Numbered from the stretch's first letter, positions 25,109 through 32,865 are shown. The stretch: 64,000 bases of DNA from Janthinobacterium sp. UMAB-56 (GCF_900095265.1 NZ_LT607669.1:43064-107063), one strand, 5' to 3'. The notes: generated by a model not told the origin, from the sequence alone. A program made the numbers and translations.

Positions 25109-25393
25109 TCAATCCTGGTTCACGGTCGTTTCAAGCACCTTGATCTTTTTGGCGTTTGCGGAACCCAAAAATAGACCTCCGGCCAGCATCGCAACGCAGC
25201 CCAACGAAAGGTATGGCACGATGGCATTGATCTTTTCGATGCTCAGGGCCCCAAGTGTGGCGCCATTGTTCAGCGCGAAGGCCACGATTGCATAGCCAAT
25301 CAATCCCTGCGGTGCCAGCAGCACCACGATGCGGTACAGAGACAGCTTTTCGCGCAGCTCGCTTATTACTTTTTGATTTCGATCGGTAATCAT
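25109..25393 (-). CDS. Membrane protein of unknown function
   Basis: 94 residues from ATG at 25393; AGGATAAAC precedes it and the longer frame runs into a family A leader. Two hydrophobic stretches: IVVLLAPQGLIGYAIVAFAL and YLSLGCVAMLAGGLFLG. Not recognised. Confidence 0.65.
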   Translation of the reverse strand: MITDRNQKVISELREKLSLYRIVVLLAPQGLIGYAIVAFALNNGATLGALSIEKINAIVPYLSLGCVAMLAGGLFLGSANAKKIKVLETTVNQD

Positions 25394-25395
25394 GT

Positions 25396-25478
25396 TTATC
25401 CTCGCTGGCCAGAACCACGCCGGCCTTCTCAATGCGCCCGCCGCCTTGTGGGCGGCTACTGCACGATCTGTCGTTTTC
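25396..25478 (-). repeat. Family A structured leader
   Basis: Copy 2. CCTCGCTGGCCAGAACCACG then GCCTTCTCAATG, variable stem GCCGCC (25440-25445) / GGCGGC (25451-25456), then GTTTTCC. The variable stem shares no sequence with that of copy 1. Confidence 0.7.
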
Positions 25479-25844
25479 CTAGACCTTCGTGGCAGGAAGA
25501 CGGTCGTACTTCACTGCACCGTTTGAAAGCAGCGTGAACACAATATCGGATTGGATAAAAATGTCCGCTGTCACTCCGTTGTAAATCGAATCGCACAACC
25601 AAGCTGCCATTGCTGCATTAGCAGCATGCATCTCGATTTCAGTCGTCGGTTTTTTCGCTTTTGCGGCCGCGATCAGCTCTTCGGCGAAGAAGGGAACCGC
25701 ACCTTCAGTCCAAACCCGGCCGCGCTTACGCGCCTCGGCTTCTCTCGACTCGGCCATAATCGTCAAGCGCAACGCGTCGACTTCCGTCTCTCCTACCAAC
25801 TTAGTTTGCATGGTCTCATCCATACGATAGACACTTATCAGCAT
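25479..25844 (-). CDS. Small soluble protein of unknown function
   Basis: 121 residues; a start four or five residues later is possible. ALRLTIMAESREAEARKRGR is a charged helix; NAAMAAWLCDSIYNGVTADI and VFTLLSNGAVKYDRLP follow. No motif recognised. Confidence 0.6.
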   Translation of the reverse strand: MLISVYRMDETMQTKLVGETEVDALRLTIMAESREAEARKRGRVWTEGAVPFFAEELIAAAKAKKPTTEIEMHAANAAMAAWLCDSIYNGVTADIFIQSDIVFTLLSNGAVKYDRLPATKV

Positions 25845-25852
25845 ACTATTCC

Positions 25853-26119
25853 CTATTGTTCATCAAGTACTTCAAGCGCCTCTTCGCCAGCAAGCGTCGG
25901 CATCAATTCAAATTGCGACTCCCAGAGGTTCCCGCTTTCGCGTACAAACAGAAAGCCAGCGGTCTCCAGATCCTTCGCGGCTTTAGAAAGCTGCTTGCGC
26001 TTTACACCAGTCGCTTCGACCGCTTCAGCCAGAAGCTTGCGAGCAGGCGATCCGAGCCTCACAAGAATTACTGCCGATTCCCGTGCTTGCTCCATCGACT
26101 CATGGGCGATCAGCATCAT
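25853..26119 (-). CDS. Small winged-helix-like protein
   Basis: 88 residues. AVEATGVKRKQLSKAAKDLE followed by TAGFLFVRESGNLWESQFEL has the helix-helix-hairpin rhythm of a winged helix. No dimer or sensor domain is present. It may bind DNA; this is a structural guess. Confidence 0.55.
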   Translation of the reverse strand: MMLIAHESMEQARESAVILVRLGSPARKLLAEAVEATGVKRKQLSKAAKDLETAGFLFVRESGNLWESQFELMPTLAGEEALEVLDEQ

Positions 26120-26130
26120 CAGGGTATTCC

Positions 26131-26403
26131 TTAGTATCTATCAACTTCGACACCACCACGTCGGGCCTTTTTGCGTGCCCCCAGTACAATAATGCCATTA
26201 GAAGCCGCGGTCCATCCTAGACACATCAAGCCGGTCGTGACCACAGTCTCAGAGGCGTCAAGTTTCCATATCGCCGTCACCAGCCCCATTACGGCGCTGA
26301 TCACCAGCATTCCAACGCCTGACTGTACAGCTACTGCACCCGCCCCGGCTTTGTACCAGGCTTCGCGCTCACGGATGAACTGGGGATCCATATCAGTCAT
26401 CAT
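26131..26403 (-). CDS. Two-pass membrane protein
   Basis: 90 residues. Charged start (DPQFIREREAWYKAG), helices VGMLVISAVMGLVTAIWKL and VTTGLMCLGWTAASNGIIVL, and a basic end GARKKARRGG. The N-terminal charged helix is a pattern seen in plasmid and phage accessory membrane proteins. Not recognised. Confidence 0.65.
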   Translation of the reverse strand: MMTDMDPQFIREREAWYKAGAGAVAVQSGVGMLVISAVMGLVTAIWKLDASETVVTTGLMCLGWTAASNGIIVLGARKKARRGGVEVDRY

Positions 26404-26601
26404 TCAGCTCCAGTGTCCTTTTACAATCAACCCGACGATAGCAATTGCGCTTCCCACCAACCACTTCCATTCTTTAGCGCAGAACTTTGCACAGGATCGT
26501 ATCAGACGTGCTGACCAATGCGCCGGCTGATAAGGTTCACCTAAGTAGTCATAAAAAGAGGTGGGCTTTTCATCTCCCCACCATTTTCGGAACCTGTTCA
26601 T
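26404..26601 (-). CDS. Single-pass membrane microprotein
   Basis: 65 residues ending in a hydrophobic helix (KWLVGSAIAIVGLIVK). The N-terminal part is rich in Trp, Tyr and Arg (RFRKWWGDEKPTSFYDYLGE). It abuts the next gene without a gap, so the two are probably coupled. Not recognised. Confidence 0.6.
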   Translation of the reverse strand: MNRFRKWWGDEKPTSFYDYLGEPYQPAHWSARLIRSCAKFCAKEWKWLVGSAIAIVGLIVKGHWS

Positions 26602-26608
26602 CCTTCTC

Positions 26609-26788
26609 CTATTCTGTCTTGAGTGCAGCTTGGAGCAGCTTGTGCATGTCGGATTCAGCGATGCTCAGCTTCAACCGGCGAGCTTCCGCCAACGCTGCAT
26701 TTACCATTACCAACGTGACGTTGTATTGCACTTCGGTTTCCCCGCCCGCACCAACTTCCAGCTGCACAATTCCTAAATCAATCTTCAT
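26609..26788 (-). CDS. Small protein of unknown function
   Basis: 59 residues: MKIDLGIVQLEVGAGGETEV, then QYNVTLVMVNAALAEARRLK and a helical end. Beta then alpha pattern. GAGGAATAG precedes the ATG. It ends 8 bases before the next start. Not recognised. Confidence 0.6.
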   Translation of the reverse strand: MKIDLGIVQLEVGAGGETEVQYNVTLVMVNAALAEARRLKLSIAESDMHKLLQAALKTE

Positions 26789-27097
26789 CTATTCCTCTTT
26801 ACTCATACCATTGAGTGCTTGCAAGGTTTGTTGAAACTGCTCGCCGTCAAGCCGGCCAGCAATTCGTTCCTGAACGACATGTGCGATGTTCTGACAGGCG
26901 ATGTCAGCCGGAGCTTGAGTATTACGCCAGCGCTCACCAGCATCCCAACGGTTGACGTGCTTTTCACACTCGCTGCATACGCCAGAGGCGACCTCATAAT
27001 CTACTCTAAGCCACCAACAGCCATTTTCGCATGCGTGATGATCCTGGCAACCGCAGCCGATGCAGTAGGCGACGCCAGGTGCAAGCTTGTAGTTCAT
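26789..27097 (-). CDS. Cysteine-rich small protein
   Basis: 102 residues from ATG at 27097; the frame extends two codons to a GTG. AYCIGCGCQDHHACENGCWW holds a dense Cys/His cluster, and CSECEKHVNRW adds a second CxxC. This C-x2-C-x-C...C motif recurs in phage and plasmid proteins and suggests zinc or iron-sulfur binding. The C-terminal part is helical. Confidence 0.6.
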   Translation of the reverse strand: MNYKLAPGVAYCIGCGCQDHHACENGCWWLRVDYEVASGVCSECEKHVNRWDAGERWRNTQAPADIACQNIAHVVQERIAGRLDGEQFQQTLQALNGMSKEE

Positions 27098-27152
27098 GGC
27101 CACTTTTCCGTGTTAGGTTTGGTTCGACAACTGGACCGCATTGGCGGCACAT

Positions 27153-27449
27153 TCAGTGCATTATTCTGCATGTTGCGACGACGATCTCCCAACCGGGCAA
27201 CGGTTCTATAATTTCTATGTCAGAGCCGGATACACCACTACCCTTTTCGACGCGGCTAGCTAATTTGCCGTCACGCCAGCGTTGGATATGCTTTTCAACC
27301 CATGCGTCCACGCCGATGCGATGTTGGTCGGACATCTCATCCCGAATGTACTTGGTTTGCCGCGTTGTCTTGACGCTGTACAAGAGCGCCCCAATCGATG
27401 CGATCAAAGCGAAGCATGCGACGATTATTGACAAATACTGAAAAGGCAT
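27153..27449 (-). CDS. Membrane-anchored small protein
   Basis: 98 residues. An N-terminal hydrophobic helix (YLSIIVACFALIASIGALLY) is followed by a charged domain (RQTKYIRDEMSDQHRIGVDA). Not recognised. Confidence 0.6.
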   Translation of the reverse strand: MPFQYLSIIVACFALIASIGALLYSVKTTRQTKYIRDEMSDQHRIGVDAWVEKHIQRWRDGKLASRVEKGSGVSGSDIEIIEPLPGWEIVVATCRIMH

Positions 27450-27464
27450 AGGTATTTTCCGCTC

Positions 27465-27653
27465 TTACTTGCCTTGCTTGAGGACAATGACCAATTGGAT
27501 AGGAACACCACTACGCCCGAGCCTCGCCGCGATTTCAAGATCCTCCTGAAAATGCGCCTCCGCTTCCTCTAGGGTAGGGAATTCTGCAACTGTATTTTCT
27601 TGACTGTTTTGAACTTCAAAACGCAAGCTCCCTGGCATCATTTCTTCCCGCAT
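27465..27653 (-). CDS. Small acidic protein
   Basis: 62 residues from ATG at 27653; the longer frame crosses a family B leader. FPTLEEAEAHFQEDLEIAAR is a strong helix and GVPIQLVIVLKQ a terminal strand. Not recognised. Confidence 0.6.
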   Translation of the reverse strand: MREEMMPGSLRFEVQNSQENTVAEFPTLEEAEAHFQEDLEIAARLGRSGVPIQLVIVLKQGK

Positions 27654-27666
27654 TTTCACTCCATCA

Positions 27667-27710
27667 AAATTTCCGGCTACCGGCCGGGTTCGGGACGCAT
27701 GCGCCGTTTT
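27667..27710 (-). repeat. Family B hairpin leader
   Basis: Copy 6: TTCCGGCTACCGGCCGG, then GGGACGCATGCGCCGTTTTC. The GGCGCC arm is reduced. Confidence 0.65.
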
Positions 27711-27712
27711 CC

Positions 27713-28075
27713 TCACATCGTATAACTGAATTGGAAGTACCGGCCATCACCCAGCGGAATCGACACAGTGCCCGCGTACTCGTCGCCGGTATAACCGCCG
27801 TTTGTGGTCTGGTCCACGTAGTGCTTGCCCCACGCAGCGCCGCCATATTGTTCTTGGCCTTTTGGAGACGAAGCAATCTGGTAGTCGAACGTGTAGCCGT
27901 CTGCGGTCAGCTCTTCCACAATGTCCGTATAGACCTCGGCGCTCACGACGCGCTGGACTTCTTGCAGTACTGCCTGTCGTTTCACGTCCTCGGCACGCTC
28001 ATGCGCAATGTGCGCTGCATCGGCCGCCGCCATCGCGGCGCGGTCTGCCTCACTTAATTTGAATTCGGTTTTCAC
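27713..28075 (-). CDS. Small soluble protein of unknown function
   Basis: 120 residues. Alanine-rich N-terminal helix (EADRAAMAAADAAHIAHERA), then VVSAEVYTDIVEELTADGYT and a Gly/Tyr-rich beta part (EQYGGAAWGKHYVDQTTNGG). GGAAAAGATC precedes the ATG. Not recognised. Confidence 0.65.
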   Translation of the reverse strand: MKTEFKLSEADRAAMAAADAAHIAHERAEDVKRQAVLQEVQRVVSAEVYTDIVEELTADGYTFDYQIASSPKGQEQYGGAAWGKHYVDQTTNGGYTGDEYAGTVSIPLGDGRYFQFSYTM

Positions 28076-28087
28076 GATCTTTTCCGA

Positions 28088-28270
28088 TCAGGCCAGGGCT
28101 TCGCTGCGGTTCTGGTCAGCTACCGTCCGAGCCAGGCTGCGCAGCAACTTCGACGCATCATCATCCCCACGCTTACCAGCCAAAAGGTAAGCAGCGCCGT
28201 TTCGCTTCAAAAGGCCGTTGGTTGCGCGCTTGAACTTGCGGTAGACACGGCTTGCGTTCGTTGCACTCAT
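28088..28270 (-). CDS. Small basic protein
   Basis: 60 residues from ATG at 28270, after AGGACAAACCAA; the longer frame runs into a family A leader. Very basic: ASRVYRKFKRATNGLLKRNG. May bind nucleic acid. Not recognised. Confidence 0.6.
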   Translation of the reverse strand: MSATNASRVYRKFKRATNGLLKRNGAAYLLAGKRGDDDASKLLRSLARTVADQNRSEALA

Positions 28271-28272
28271 TT

Positions 28273-28365
28273 GGTTTGTCCTCGTTGGCCGGCACCGTGC
28301 CGACCTTCTCAACTCAGATGCCAACTCGAGGCTGGCGTCAGTACTGCTGTGGGCGTTTGCCTCGA
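28273..28365 (-). repeat. Family A structured leader
   Basis: Copy 3. GGCCGGCACCGTGCCGACC replaces GGCCAGCACCGTGCTGACC of copy 1: an A-T pair has become G-C on both sides of the same stem. Variable stem GATGCCA (28317-28323) / TGGCGTC (28333-28339). Confidence 0.75.
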
Positions 28366-28659
28366 TCAGACCAGCTTGTCCCGAATGGACTGGTCGGAGT
28401 CTTGTAACACCAACGTGCCTGCATCCAGCGCGGCTTTGACGGCGGCAACCGACTCGTCTTCGGTAAGCCCCCAATACAAGAGCCTTTCCTTAATAACCAA
28501 TTGATACATTGAATCTACGCCGTGCGACTGGAACGCTTCGACCGCCAATGCAGCCAAACGGCCCCCTCGGTTCGGAAACGGTGTGGTGCCGGACATGATA
28601 TCGGCTACGCGTTTGGCTTGTGCTTTGTCTTCAATGAGCTCGAAAATGTTCATATTCAT
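28366..28659 (-). CDS. Small helical protein of unknown function
   Basis: 97 residues (95 from the second ATG). IEDKAQAKRVADIMSGTTPF, then YWGLTEDESVAAVKAALDAG, all helical. GGGAAAAAT precedes the start. Not recognised. Confidence 0.65.
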   Translation of the reverse strand: MNMNIFELIEDKAQAKRVADIMSGTTPFPNRGGRLAALAVEAFQSHGVDSMYQLVIKERLLYWGLTEDESVAAVKAALDAGTLVLQDSDQSIRDKLV

Positions 28660-28670
28660 ATTTTTCCCGG

Positions 28671-28799
28671 TTAGAGGTAGTGCTTCGCCGCAGACGAAAT
28701 GACCAGTGCTGCGACTACTGATATCCCGATGATGTATGGAAGCGCCTTCAGGAATTCCTGTCGGCCAACTTCAATTTCTTCGCGCTCTTGATCGTTCAT
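28671..28799 (-). CDS. Single-pass membrane microprotein
   Basis: 42 residues. A charged start (NDQEREEIEVGRQEFLKAL) leads into one helix (IIGISVVAALVISSAAK). Ribosome binding site GGAAAACAA. Not recognised. Confidence 0.6.
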   Translation of the reverse strand: MNDQEREEIEVGRQEFLKALPYIIGISVVAALVISSAAKHYL

Positions 28800-28815
28800 T
28801 TGTTTTCCGATCCCG

Positions 28816-29055
28816 TTACTGCCAATCAGGCAGCGCTGCAAAATCGGCCACTGACATGGCGACGTACTCGACTTTTGGGGCTACCGTCATCCCAGGCACT
28901 GGATCACCATGCAACATCAACATTGCTTGGCCAACTTGATTTGCGTGAACAACGAGAACTTCATCGTTCAAGGTCACGCGAGCTGCCAATACCTCAGTCC
29001 CGGCCATGATGCGAGCCACGCTAGCAGCATGTTGACTTTGAAAATTATCACTCAT
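28816..29055 (-). CDS. Small protein of unknown function
   Basis: 79 residues from ATG at 29055 with AGGAAGAATGTG upstream. ASVARIMAGTEVLAARVTLN and GDPVPGMTVAPKVEYVAMSV suggest a small alpha/beta fold. Not recognised. Confidence 0.6.
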   Translation of the reverse strand: MSDNFQSQHAASVARIMAGTEVLAARVTLNDEVLVVHANQVGQAMLMLHGDPVPGMTVAPKVEYVAMSVADFAALPDWQ

Positions 29056-29064
29056 CACATTCTT

Positions 29065-29111
29065 CCTATTTCGGCTTCCGGCCGTTGCGGGCGCCGCTAG
29101 GGCGCGATTTC
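29065..29111 (-). repeat. Family B hairpin leader
   Basis: Copy 7: TTCGGCTTCCGGCCGTTGCG, then GGCGCCGCTAGGGCGCGATT. RNA stem GCGCC-CTAGC-GGCGC, loop changed relative to copies 11 and 12. Confidence 0.75.
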
Positions 29112-29456
29112 CTATTCAGTATTCGTCGTCGCTCGGTGCAGCTTCCATGATCTGCTAATACGCTGGCCTCTGTCGAGCAACATCACGCACTGATGGATTG
29201 CTGCGGCCCATTTCGCAAGTGGAAATATCCAAGGTATCCGACTGTCGGCCGGAGCATGGACTGTTAGCGCCCCATAGACCACCAATCCCAGCACAAGCAC
29301 TTGCACCCAACTTAGAAGCAATGCATGGATGATTCTATGCCGTCCTCGAACGATCCTGCGATAGAGTTGAATCCAGCGGACTGGCTTTCTTAGACCTCGA
29401 CGCTTTTTGGTGAATAACTTAGCCCATTGCTCTCGAATTTTTGTTAGAGGTCGCAC
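29112..29456 (-). CDS. Basic single-pass membrane protein
   Basis: 114 residues from a GTG at 29456. Strongly basic first half (LFTKKRRGLRKPVRWIQLYR), hydrophobic segment LLLSWVQVLVLGLVVYGAL near 46-64, and a second weak one. Not recognised. Confidence 0.55.
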   Translation of the reverse strand: MRPLTKIREQWAKLFTKKRRGLRKPVRWIQLYRRIVRGRHRIIHALLLSWVQVLVLGLVVYGALTVHAPADSRIPWIFPLAKWAAAIHQCVMLLDRGQRISRSWKLHRATTNTE

Positions 29457-29472
29457 AAATACTTTACCTTGT

Positions 29473-29520
29473 TGAGCCGGCGAGCCGGCCGGAGCGGTGG
29501 CGCGTTGCTACGCCGGTATT
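29473..29520 (-). repeat. Family B hairpin leader
   Basis: Copy 8: GAGCCGGCGAGCCGGCCGG, then GGTGGCGCGTTGCTACGCCG. Both stems are kept but the constant CTGGT-type loop is lost. Confidence 0.65.
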
Positions 29521-29530
29521 TTCATCGATC

Positions 29531-29815
29531 TTATGGCGCTGGTTTCAAGAGTTCAAAAAGCAGCGGCGCCTGAGTACGCTCAGCGGCAAAGTCAAAATTG
29601 TCGAGCAGTGCATTGACGCCGTCCTGGGTATCAAATGCAGTGCGTAGATGCGACGCAGGGATAACGACACGGCCATTACCTGCCAGCACCTGTCGAGCCA
29701 AACTCGGTCCGATTACGCCACACGGTACGGACAGGGGTCCATCAATTCGGCTGAGCAGTTCGAGATTGGCATGTGGCCTTGGCGTTACGATAACCATGAG
29801 TTTTTTATTAGACAT
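29531..29815 (-). CDS. Small soluble protein of unknown function
   Basis: 94 residues: KKLMVIVTPRPHANLELLSR, then GVIGPSLARQVLAGNGRVVI and NALLDNFDFAAERTQAPLLF. Alternating beta and alpha. AGGAAACCGAC precedes the ATG. Not recognised. Confidence 0.65.
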   Translation of the reverse strand: MSNKKLMVIVTPRPHANLELLSRIDGPLSVPCGVIGPSLARQVLAGNGRVVIPASHLRTAFDTQDGVNALLDNFDFAAERTQAPLLFELLKPAP

Positions 29816-29824
29816 GTCGGTTTC

Positions 29825-30019
29825 CTATCCCTGTACTGGTGGCATCGAGCCAAGCATTTCGACGCGGTCAAACTCGATCCCGGCTTCAAGCACCTGATGT
29901 TCTACATCGTCCTTCGACGTGCAGCCAGCCACCCGGCCGTCCTCAACATCGCCACGAAGAATTCGGCCAGCCCATTGACCGCTTGCCGCCTTCCATATTT
30001 GCAAAATGACTTCATCCAT
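29825..30019 (-). CDS. Small protein of unknown function
   Basis: 64 residues: MDEVILQIWKAASGQWAGRI, then GDVEDGRVAGCTSKDDVEHQ and EAGIEFDRVEMLG. The gene ends 9 bases before the next start. Not recognised. Confidence 0.6.
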   Translation of the reverse strand: MDEVILQIWKAASGQWAGRILRGDVEDGRVAGCTSKDDVEHQVLEAGIEFDRVEMLGSMPPVQG

Positions 30020-30042
30020 GATGTTGCTCTTTCCCTCGAACT

Positions 30043-30468
30043 TTATGCGGTCTGAGCCGCGTCAAAAAATGCCGCGATCCATTCATCGGTCGCAGGCTGG
30101 ACATCGCTGCAACCGCCGTCTGCCGACAGCACGCCATACCAGACATATGCCACACCTGGCAGGCTTGCAAATGCGCGCAGCGTAGCGGCGTAGATGACCG
30201 GCTGACCGCCATCATTCGGACGGTCTGGCGTCCAGTAGCGTCCCAACCTTCCAATCCAGAGACGGCCCTCAAGGCTGGTTTCGCCTAGCAACGGAGAACT
30301 GCGAGCATCCGCACGGTATTCCAGCTGGCCAGTAGGTGACACCCAGCAATGCAGGTCAGCGTCTTCAACCATCGAGAGGCCCATAATCGAGCCATCCACT
30401 ACAGTGGACAGGACTACTTCCTTGCGCGGGGTTTTAAAAAGTACCGCAATTTCTGCGTCGACGCTCAT
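30043..30468 (-). CDS. Small protein of unknown function
   Basis: 141 residues from ATG at 30468, after GGAAAATGGCACC. SVDAEIAVLFKTPRKEVVLS, then RLWIGRLGRYWTPDRPNDGG and PATDEWIAAFFDAAQ. Trp/Tyr-rich beta protein, no membrane segment. Not recognised. Confidence 0.65.
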   Translation of the reverse strand: MSVDAEIAVLFKTPRKEVVLSTVVDGSIMGLSMVEDADLHCWVSPTGQLEYRADARSSPLLGETSLEGRLWIGRLGRYWTPDRPNDGGQPVIYAATLRAFASLPGVAYVWYGVLSADGGCSDVQPATDEWIAAFFDAAQTA

Positions 30469-30492
30469 GGTGCCATTTTCCTTGGAGAGCAA

Positions 30493-30648
30493 TCAACTCG
30501 AAATTGCGCGGTAAAACCAGCACAACAGCCATACCTGACTCGCTACCACTCCCAAATCAATAATCCAACTAGCGATAGGCCAACGTGCACGGATTTCAGG
30601 TTTCAGCCCTTTACTAAGAAGGCCAAGAGCGTCAGGTGGCAATTTCAT
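30493..30648 (-). CDS. Single-pass membrane microprotein
   Basis: 51 residues after AAGGAAAATAT. PDALGLLSKGLKPEIRARWP, then a hydrophobic helix WIIDLGVVASQVWLLCWF. Not recognised. Confidence 0.6.
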   Translation of the reverse strand: MKLPPDALGLLSKGLKPEIRARWPIASWIIDLGVVASQVWLLCWFYRAISS

Positions 30649-30659
30649 ATATTTTCCTT

Positions 30660-30875
30660 CTAATTCTGGACGATCAGCTTAGCCACCAAAGACCGAGTCA
30701 GCAGATCGATCTTCAACAAGCCCTCGGCTTCCATATGATCGACAAGCTCATTAGCCAAATTCACAGAATCTTTCGATCCAGATTGTTTTTGCGGCGCAGT
30801 AAGCCACCATCCAGTACCGCGATTGGCCAACTCATATCCAGCCCGCAACTTCTCAATCACATCGTTCTTAGTCAT
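30660..30875 (-). CDS. Small soluble protein of unknown function
   Basis: 71 residues: NDVIEKLRAGYELANRGTGW, then NLANELVDHMEAEGLLKIDL. The helix-turn-helix spacing and a WW pair suggest a small winged-helix-like fold, weakly. Not recognised. Confidence 0.6.
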   Translation of the reverse strand: MTKNDVIEKLRAGYELANRGTGWWLTAPQKQSGSKDSVNLANELVDHMEAEGLLKIDLLTRSLVAKLIVQN

Positions 30876-30887
30876 GTCGTTATCTTC

Positions 30888-31133
30888 TTAGGCTGAGATC
30901 GTTGCGCCGGCGGCAAGCAGTTCTCCTTTTCCCAGGAGCTGGCACTCGGCGCAGTAGCGCTCATTGAGGTGGCTTTTCATACCCCAGGAGGACAAGGGGA
31001 TAGCTGTGTGCATGGTCCGCTCACCGCACAGCCCCCTGGCGTTTGTACCAGCTGTGGACAGGTGGTAGAACCAGGTGCCGGAAACTCCCTCGGTCACGTG
31101 CAGGCCTTCACATTTGATCTCGTTCGAATTCAT
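30888..31133 (-). CDS. Small Cys/His-containing protein
   Basis: 81 residues. RGLCGERTMH and NERYCAECQLLGKGE give three Cys and nearby His, possibly one zinc site. No clear ribosome binding site precedes the ATG. Not recognised. Confidence 0.55.
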   Translation of the reverse strand: MNSNEIKCEGLHVTEGVSGTWFYHLSTAGTNARGLCGERTMHTAIPLSSWGMKSHLNERYCAECQLLGKGELLAAGATISA

Positions 31134-31150
31134 GGATATTTCAGTTCAGG

Positions 31151-31381
31151 TTACGCGGCCACTGCCGCTTGTTTGTATGCTTTTTCGACAGCGCTTTCAA
31201 AGATGCGCTCACCTGTCACCACATGCTCTACCCACACGCGCCAGCCGTTGGCCGCGACTTTCTCGGCGCCGGCCAACGCCTCCCCGCGCTTGATTGCACC
31301 TGCAGCGTCCGTTGTCACGCGAGAAAACATGGCCGGGTTCCCAGCCACGTACTTGATGATCCAGTTCTTTTGTGTAGCCAC
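31151..31381 (-). CDS. Small soluble protein of unknown function
   Basis: 76 residues: NWIIKYVAGNPAMFSRVTTD, then AGAIKRGEALAGAEKVAANG and WRVWVEHVVTGERIFESA. Beta-alpha-beta pattern ending in alanines. AGGAAAAGACCGTGGC precedes it. Not recognised. Confidence 0.65.
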   Translation of the reverse strand: MATQKNWIIKYVAGNPAMFSRVTTDAAGAIKRGEALAGAEKVAANGWRVWVEHVVTGERIFESAVEKAYKQAAVAA

Positions 31382-31390
31382 GGTCTTTTC

Positions 31391-31681
31391 CTAGAGCTTT
31401 CGTTTAGCATCTAAAACTACTTTCCGCGCGCCCGATTCGGCAAGAATCTGCTCGTTATGGAGCGTAGCCATCCTGCGCTCGATCGACTGCTTCGCACCGT
31501 CATATTCTGTCCACGTAAGCCACTTTCGGGTAACCAGATAATCTGCCCTCTCTTGACACTCTGCGTCGCCTTCAGCGAGAAGCAGTAAATGCGCCTTCTC
31601 CGCCCGGCTCACCGGCCGTGCCATATGCGCAACGCAGACAAGCGCAGCCGCTATGCAGCCGATTGTAGTAATTTCATCCAT
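31391..31681 (-). CDS. Small protein with an N-terminal hydrophobic helix
   Basis: 96 residues. TTIGCIAAALVCVAHMARPV is a short anchor or signal; the rest is charged and helical (EKAHLLLLAEGDAECQERAD). Not recognised. Confidence 0.6.
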   Translation of the reverse strand: MDEITTIGCIAAALVCVAHMARPVSRAEKAHLLLLAEGDAECQERADYLVTRKWLTWTEYDGAKQSIERRMATLHNEQILAESGARKVVLDAKRKL

Positions 31682-31693
31682 GTCATTTCCTTG

Positions 31694-31873
31694 TTAGTCG
31701 AGTTGTGTCACTAGTGCGCGTACCGGAACGTCCATGCGCTTACCTGCGCTGGCGCCGCCCGTGCGCTCTACTTCCCACATTGACTGGCCACGATATGGCG
31801 TTGTCGGTGCAATGGCGCGAACCTCGTTGCCTGATTTCGTGAAAAAGTAGGTTTTACCTGGCTCGATGGTCAT
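31694..31873 (-). CDS. Small beta-rich protein
   Basis: 59 residues: TIEPGKTYFFTKSGNEVRAI, then PYRGQSMWEVERTGGASAGK and MDVPVRALVTQLD, like a compact SH3-type barrel. Its ATG overlaps the upstream stop by ATGA, so the pair is coupled. Not recognised. Confidence 0.65.
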   Translation of the reverse strand: MTIEPGKTYFFTKSGNEVRAIAPTTPYRGQSMWEVERTGGASAGKRMDVPVRALVTQLD

Positions 31874-32223
31874 GATGCGCTTTCCGTGGCGGCTTGCGTG
31901 AGTTGCGCGAATGCGGCAGAGGCGACAGCATCCAGATCAGCGGTAGTTGGAACGCAGAGCCTCGATTCGGCCAGAACATCACCCTGTTGCCGCACAATTA
32001 CCATAAGCCATTCCATCGAGTCTGCAATGCCTTGCATACGGAACTTCAGCGCGAGATCTTCGATGTCATACTGTGCAATGTGTTCGGCGTGATTCGAGCA
32101 GCGCACACTCACCTCAATCGCTTGCGCTGCACCAGGTGCACCGATCATCACCTGCGAACTGATCGCCTCCGATACTTGCGAGAGGTATCGCATCGCCTGC
32201 ATCGTAATTTTTCTATCACTCAT
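31870..32223 (-). CDS. Small soluble protein of unknown function
   Basis: 117 residues: SDRKITMQAMRYLSQVSEAI, then QGIADSMEWLMVIVRQQGDV and ASAAFAQLTQAATES. Helical; coupled to the following gene. Not recognised. Confidence 0.65.
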   Translation of the reverse strand: MSDRKITMQAMRYLSQVSEAISSQVMIGAPGAAQAIEVSVRCSNHAEHIAQYDIEDLALKFRMQGIADSMEWLMVIVRQQGDVLAESRLCVPTTADLDAVASAAFAQLTQAATESAS

Positions 32224-32227
32224 CTAT

Positions 32228-32296
32228 GTCCCGCTACTCGGCGGCCTTTCAAAATACCCCTGCGATCCGGCCGGGACGGTTACGCCAGGTGGCGCG
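32228..32296 (-). repeat. Family B hairpin leader, long form
   Basis: Copy 9: CCCGCTACTCGGCGGCCTTT, then GCGATCCGGCCGGGACGG and CCAGGTGGCGCGATC. It is followed immediately by copy 10, the second tandem pair in the array. Confidence 0.7.
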
Positions 32297-32303
32297 ATCA
32301 TAT

Positions 32304-32352
32304 CCTTGCCGGGACCAGCCGGTGCGGGGCGCCCTAGGCGAAGAAATTTTCC
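32304..32352 (-). repeat. Family B hairpin leader
   Basis: Copy 10: CCTTGCCGGGACCAGCCGG, then GCGGGGCGCCCTAGGCG and AAATTTTCC. Confidence 0.65.
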
Positions 32353-32360
32353 GAGTTGTA

Positions 32361-32774
32361 TCAGATGCGGGAAATCTTTTCGATTGCCTGCTGTTGAACG
32401 TCGTTTTCAGCAATGCGGGCCGCCTCCGCTTCGTGCGTTAGCTGAAGATCACGGATCACATTAAGATCGTGCAAACTTAAGGCCGGACGATTTGCGCACC
32501 TGTTTCTAAGCTCATCTTTCGCACTCAAACACCAGGTGTAGTCGGCAATTTCCTTAAGTGTCTTGGTTTCCAGAGGCGATTTTCTGTAGCTCACTTCCAT
32601 GCCTATGCCTAAAAAAATACCTAAACAAATAAACGATATGCCTACCATCACGGTTGATGCTAGTATTAAAACGCTACCAATCACAATAAGCAAGGTAGGG
32701 ATCATACGCCCGACGATTAAATGGATGACATTTTCTTCATCTGGGACTTCGTTCTTATTCGATCTCTTTTTCAT
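32361..32774 (-). CDS. Two-pass membrane protein
   Basis: 137 residues from ATG at 32774 after AGGATAAAT; the longer frame passes through a family A leader. Helices PTLLIVIGSVLILASTVMVG and ISFICLGIFLGIGM, then a soluble helical C-terminus (LHDLNVIRDLQLTHEAEAAR). Not recognised. Confidence 0.65.
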   Translation of the reverse strand: MKKRSNKNEVPDEENVIHLIVGRMIPTLLIVIGSVLILASTVMVGISFICLGIFLGIGMEVSYRKSPLETKTLKEIADYTWCLSAKDELRNRCANRPALSLHDLNVIRDLQLTHEAEAARIAENDVQQQAIEKISRI

Positions 32775-32776
32775 AT

Positions 32777-32865
32777 TTATCCTCGCTGGCCAGCACCTTG
32801 CTGACCTTGTCATTGGGTCTGGCCCGTCGCGCAGGCCCTGGATGCTACTGTGTGCAATTTCTCGA
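32777..32865 (-). repeat. Family A structured leader
   Basis: Copy 4. CCTCGCTGGCCAGCACCTTG then CTGACCTTGTCATTG; the variable stem is the weakest of the set (GGCC arms around CGTCGCGCA), then CAATTTCTCGATCAGG. Confidence 0.65.
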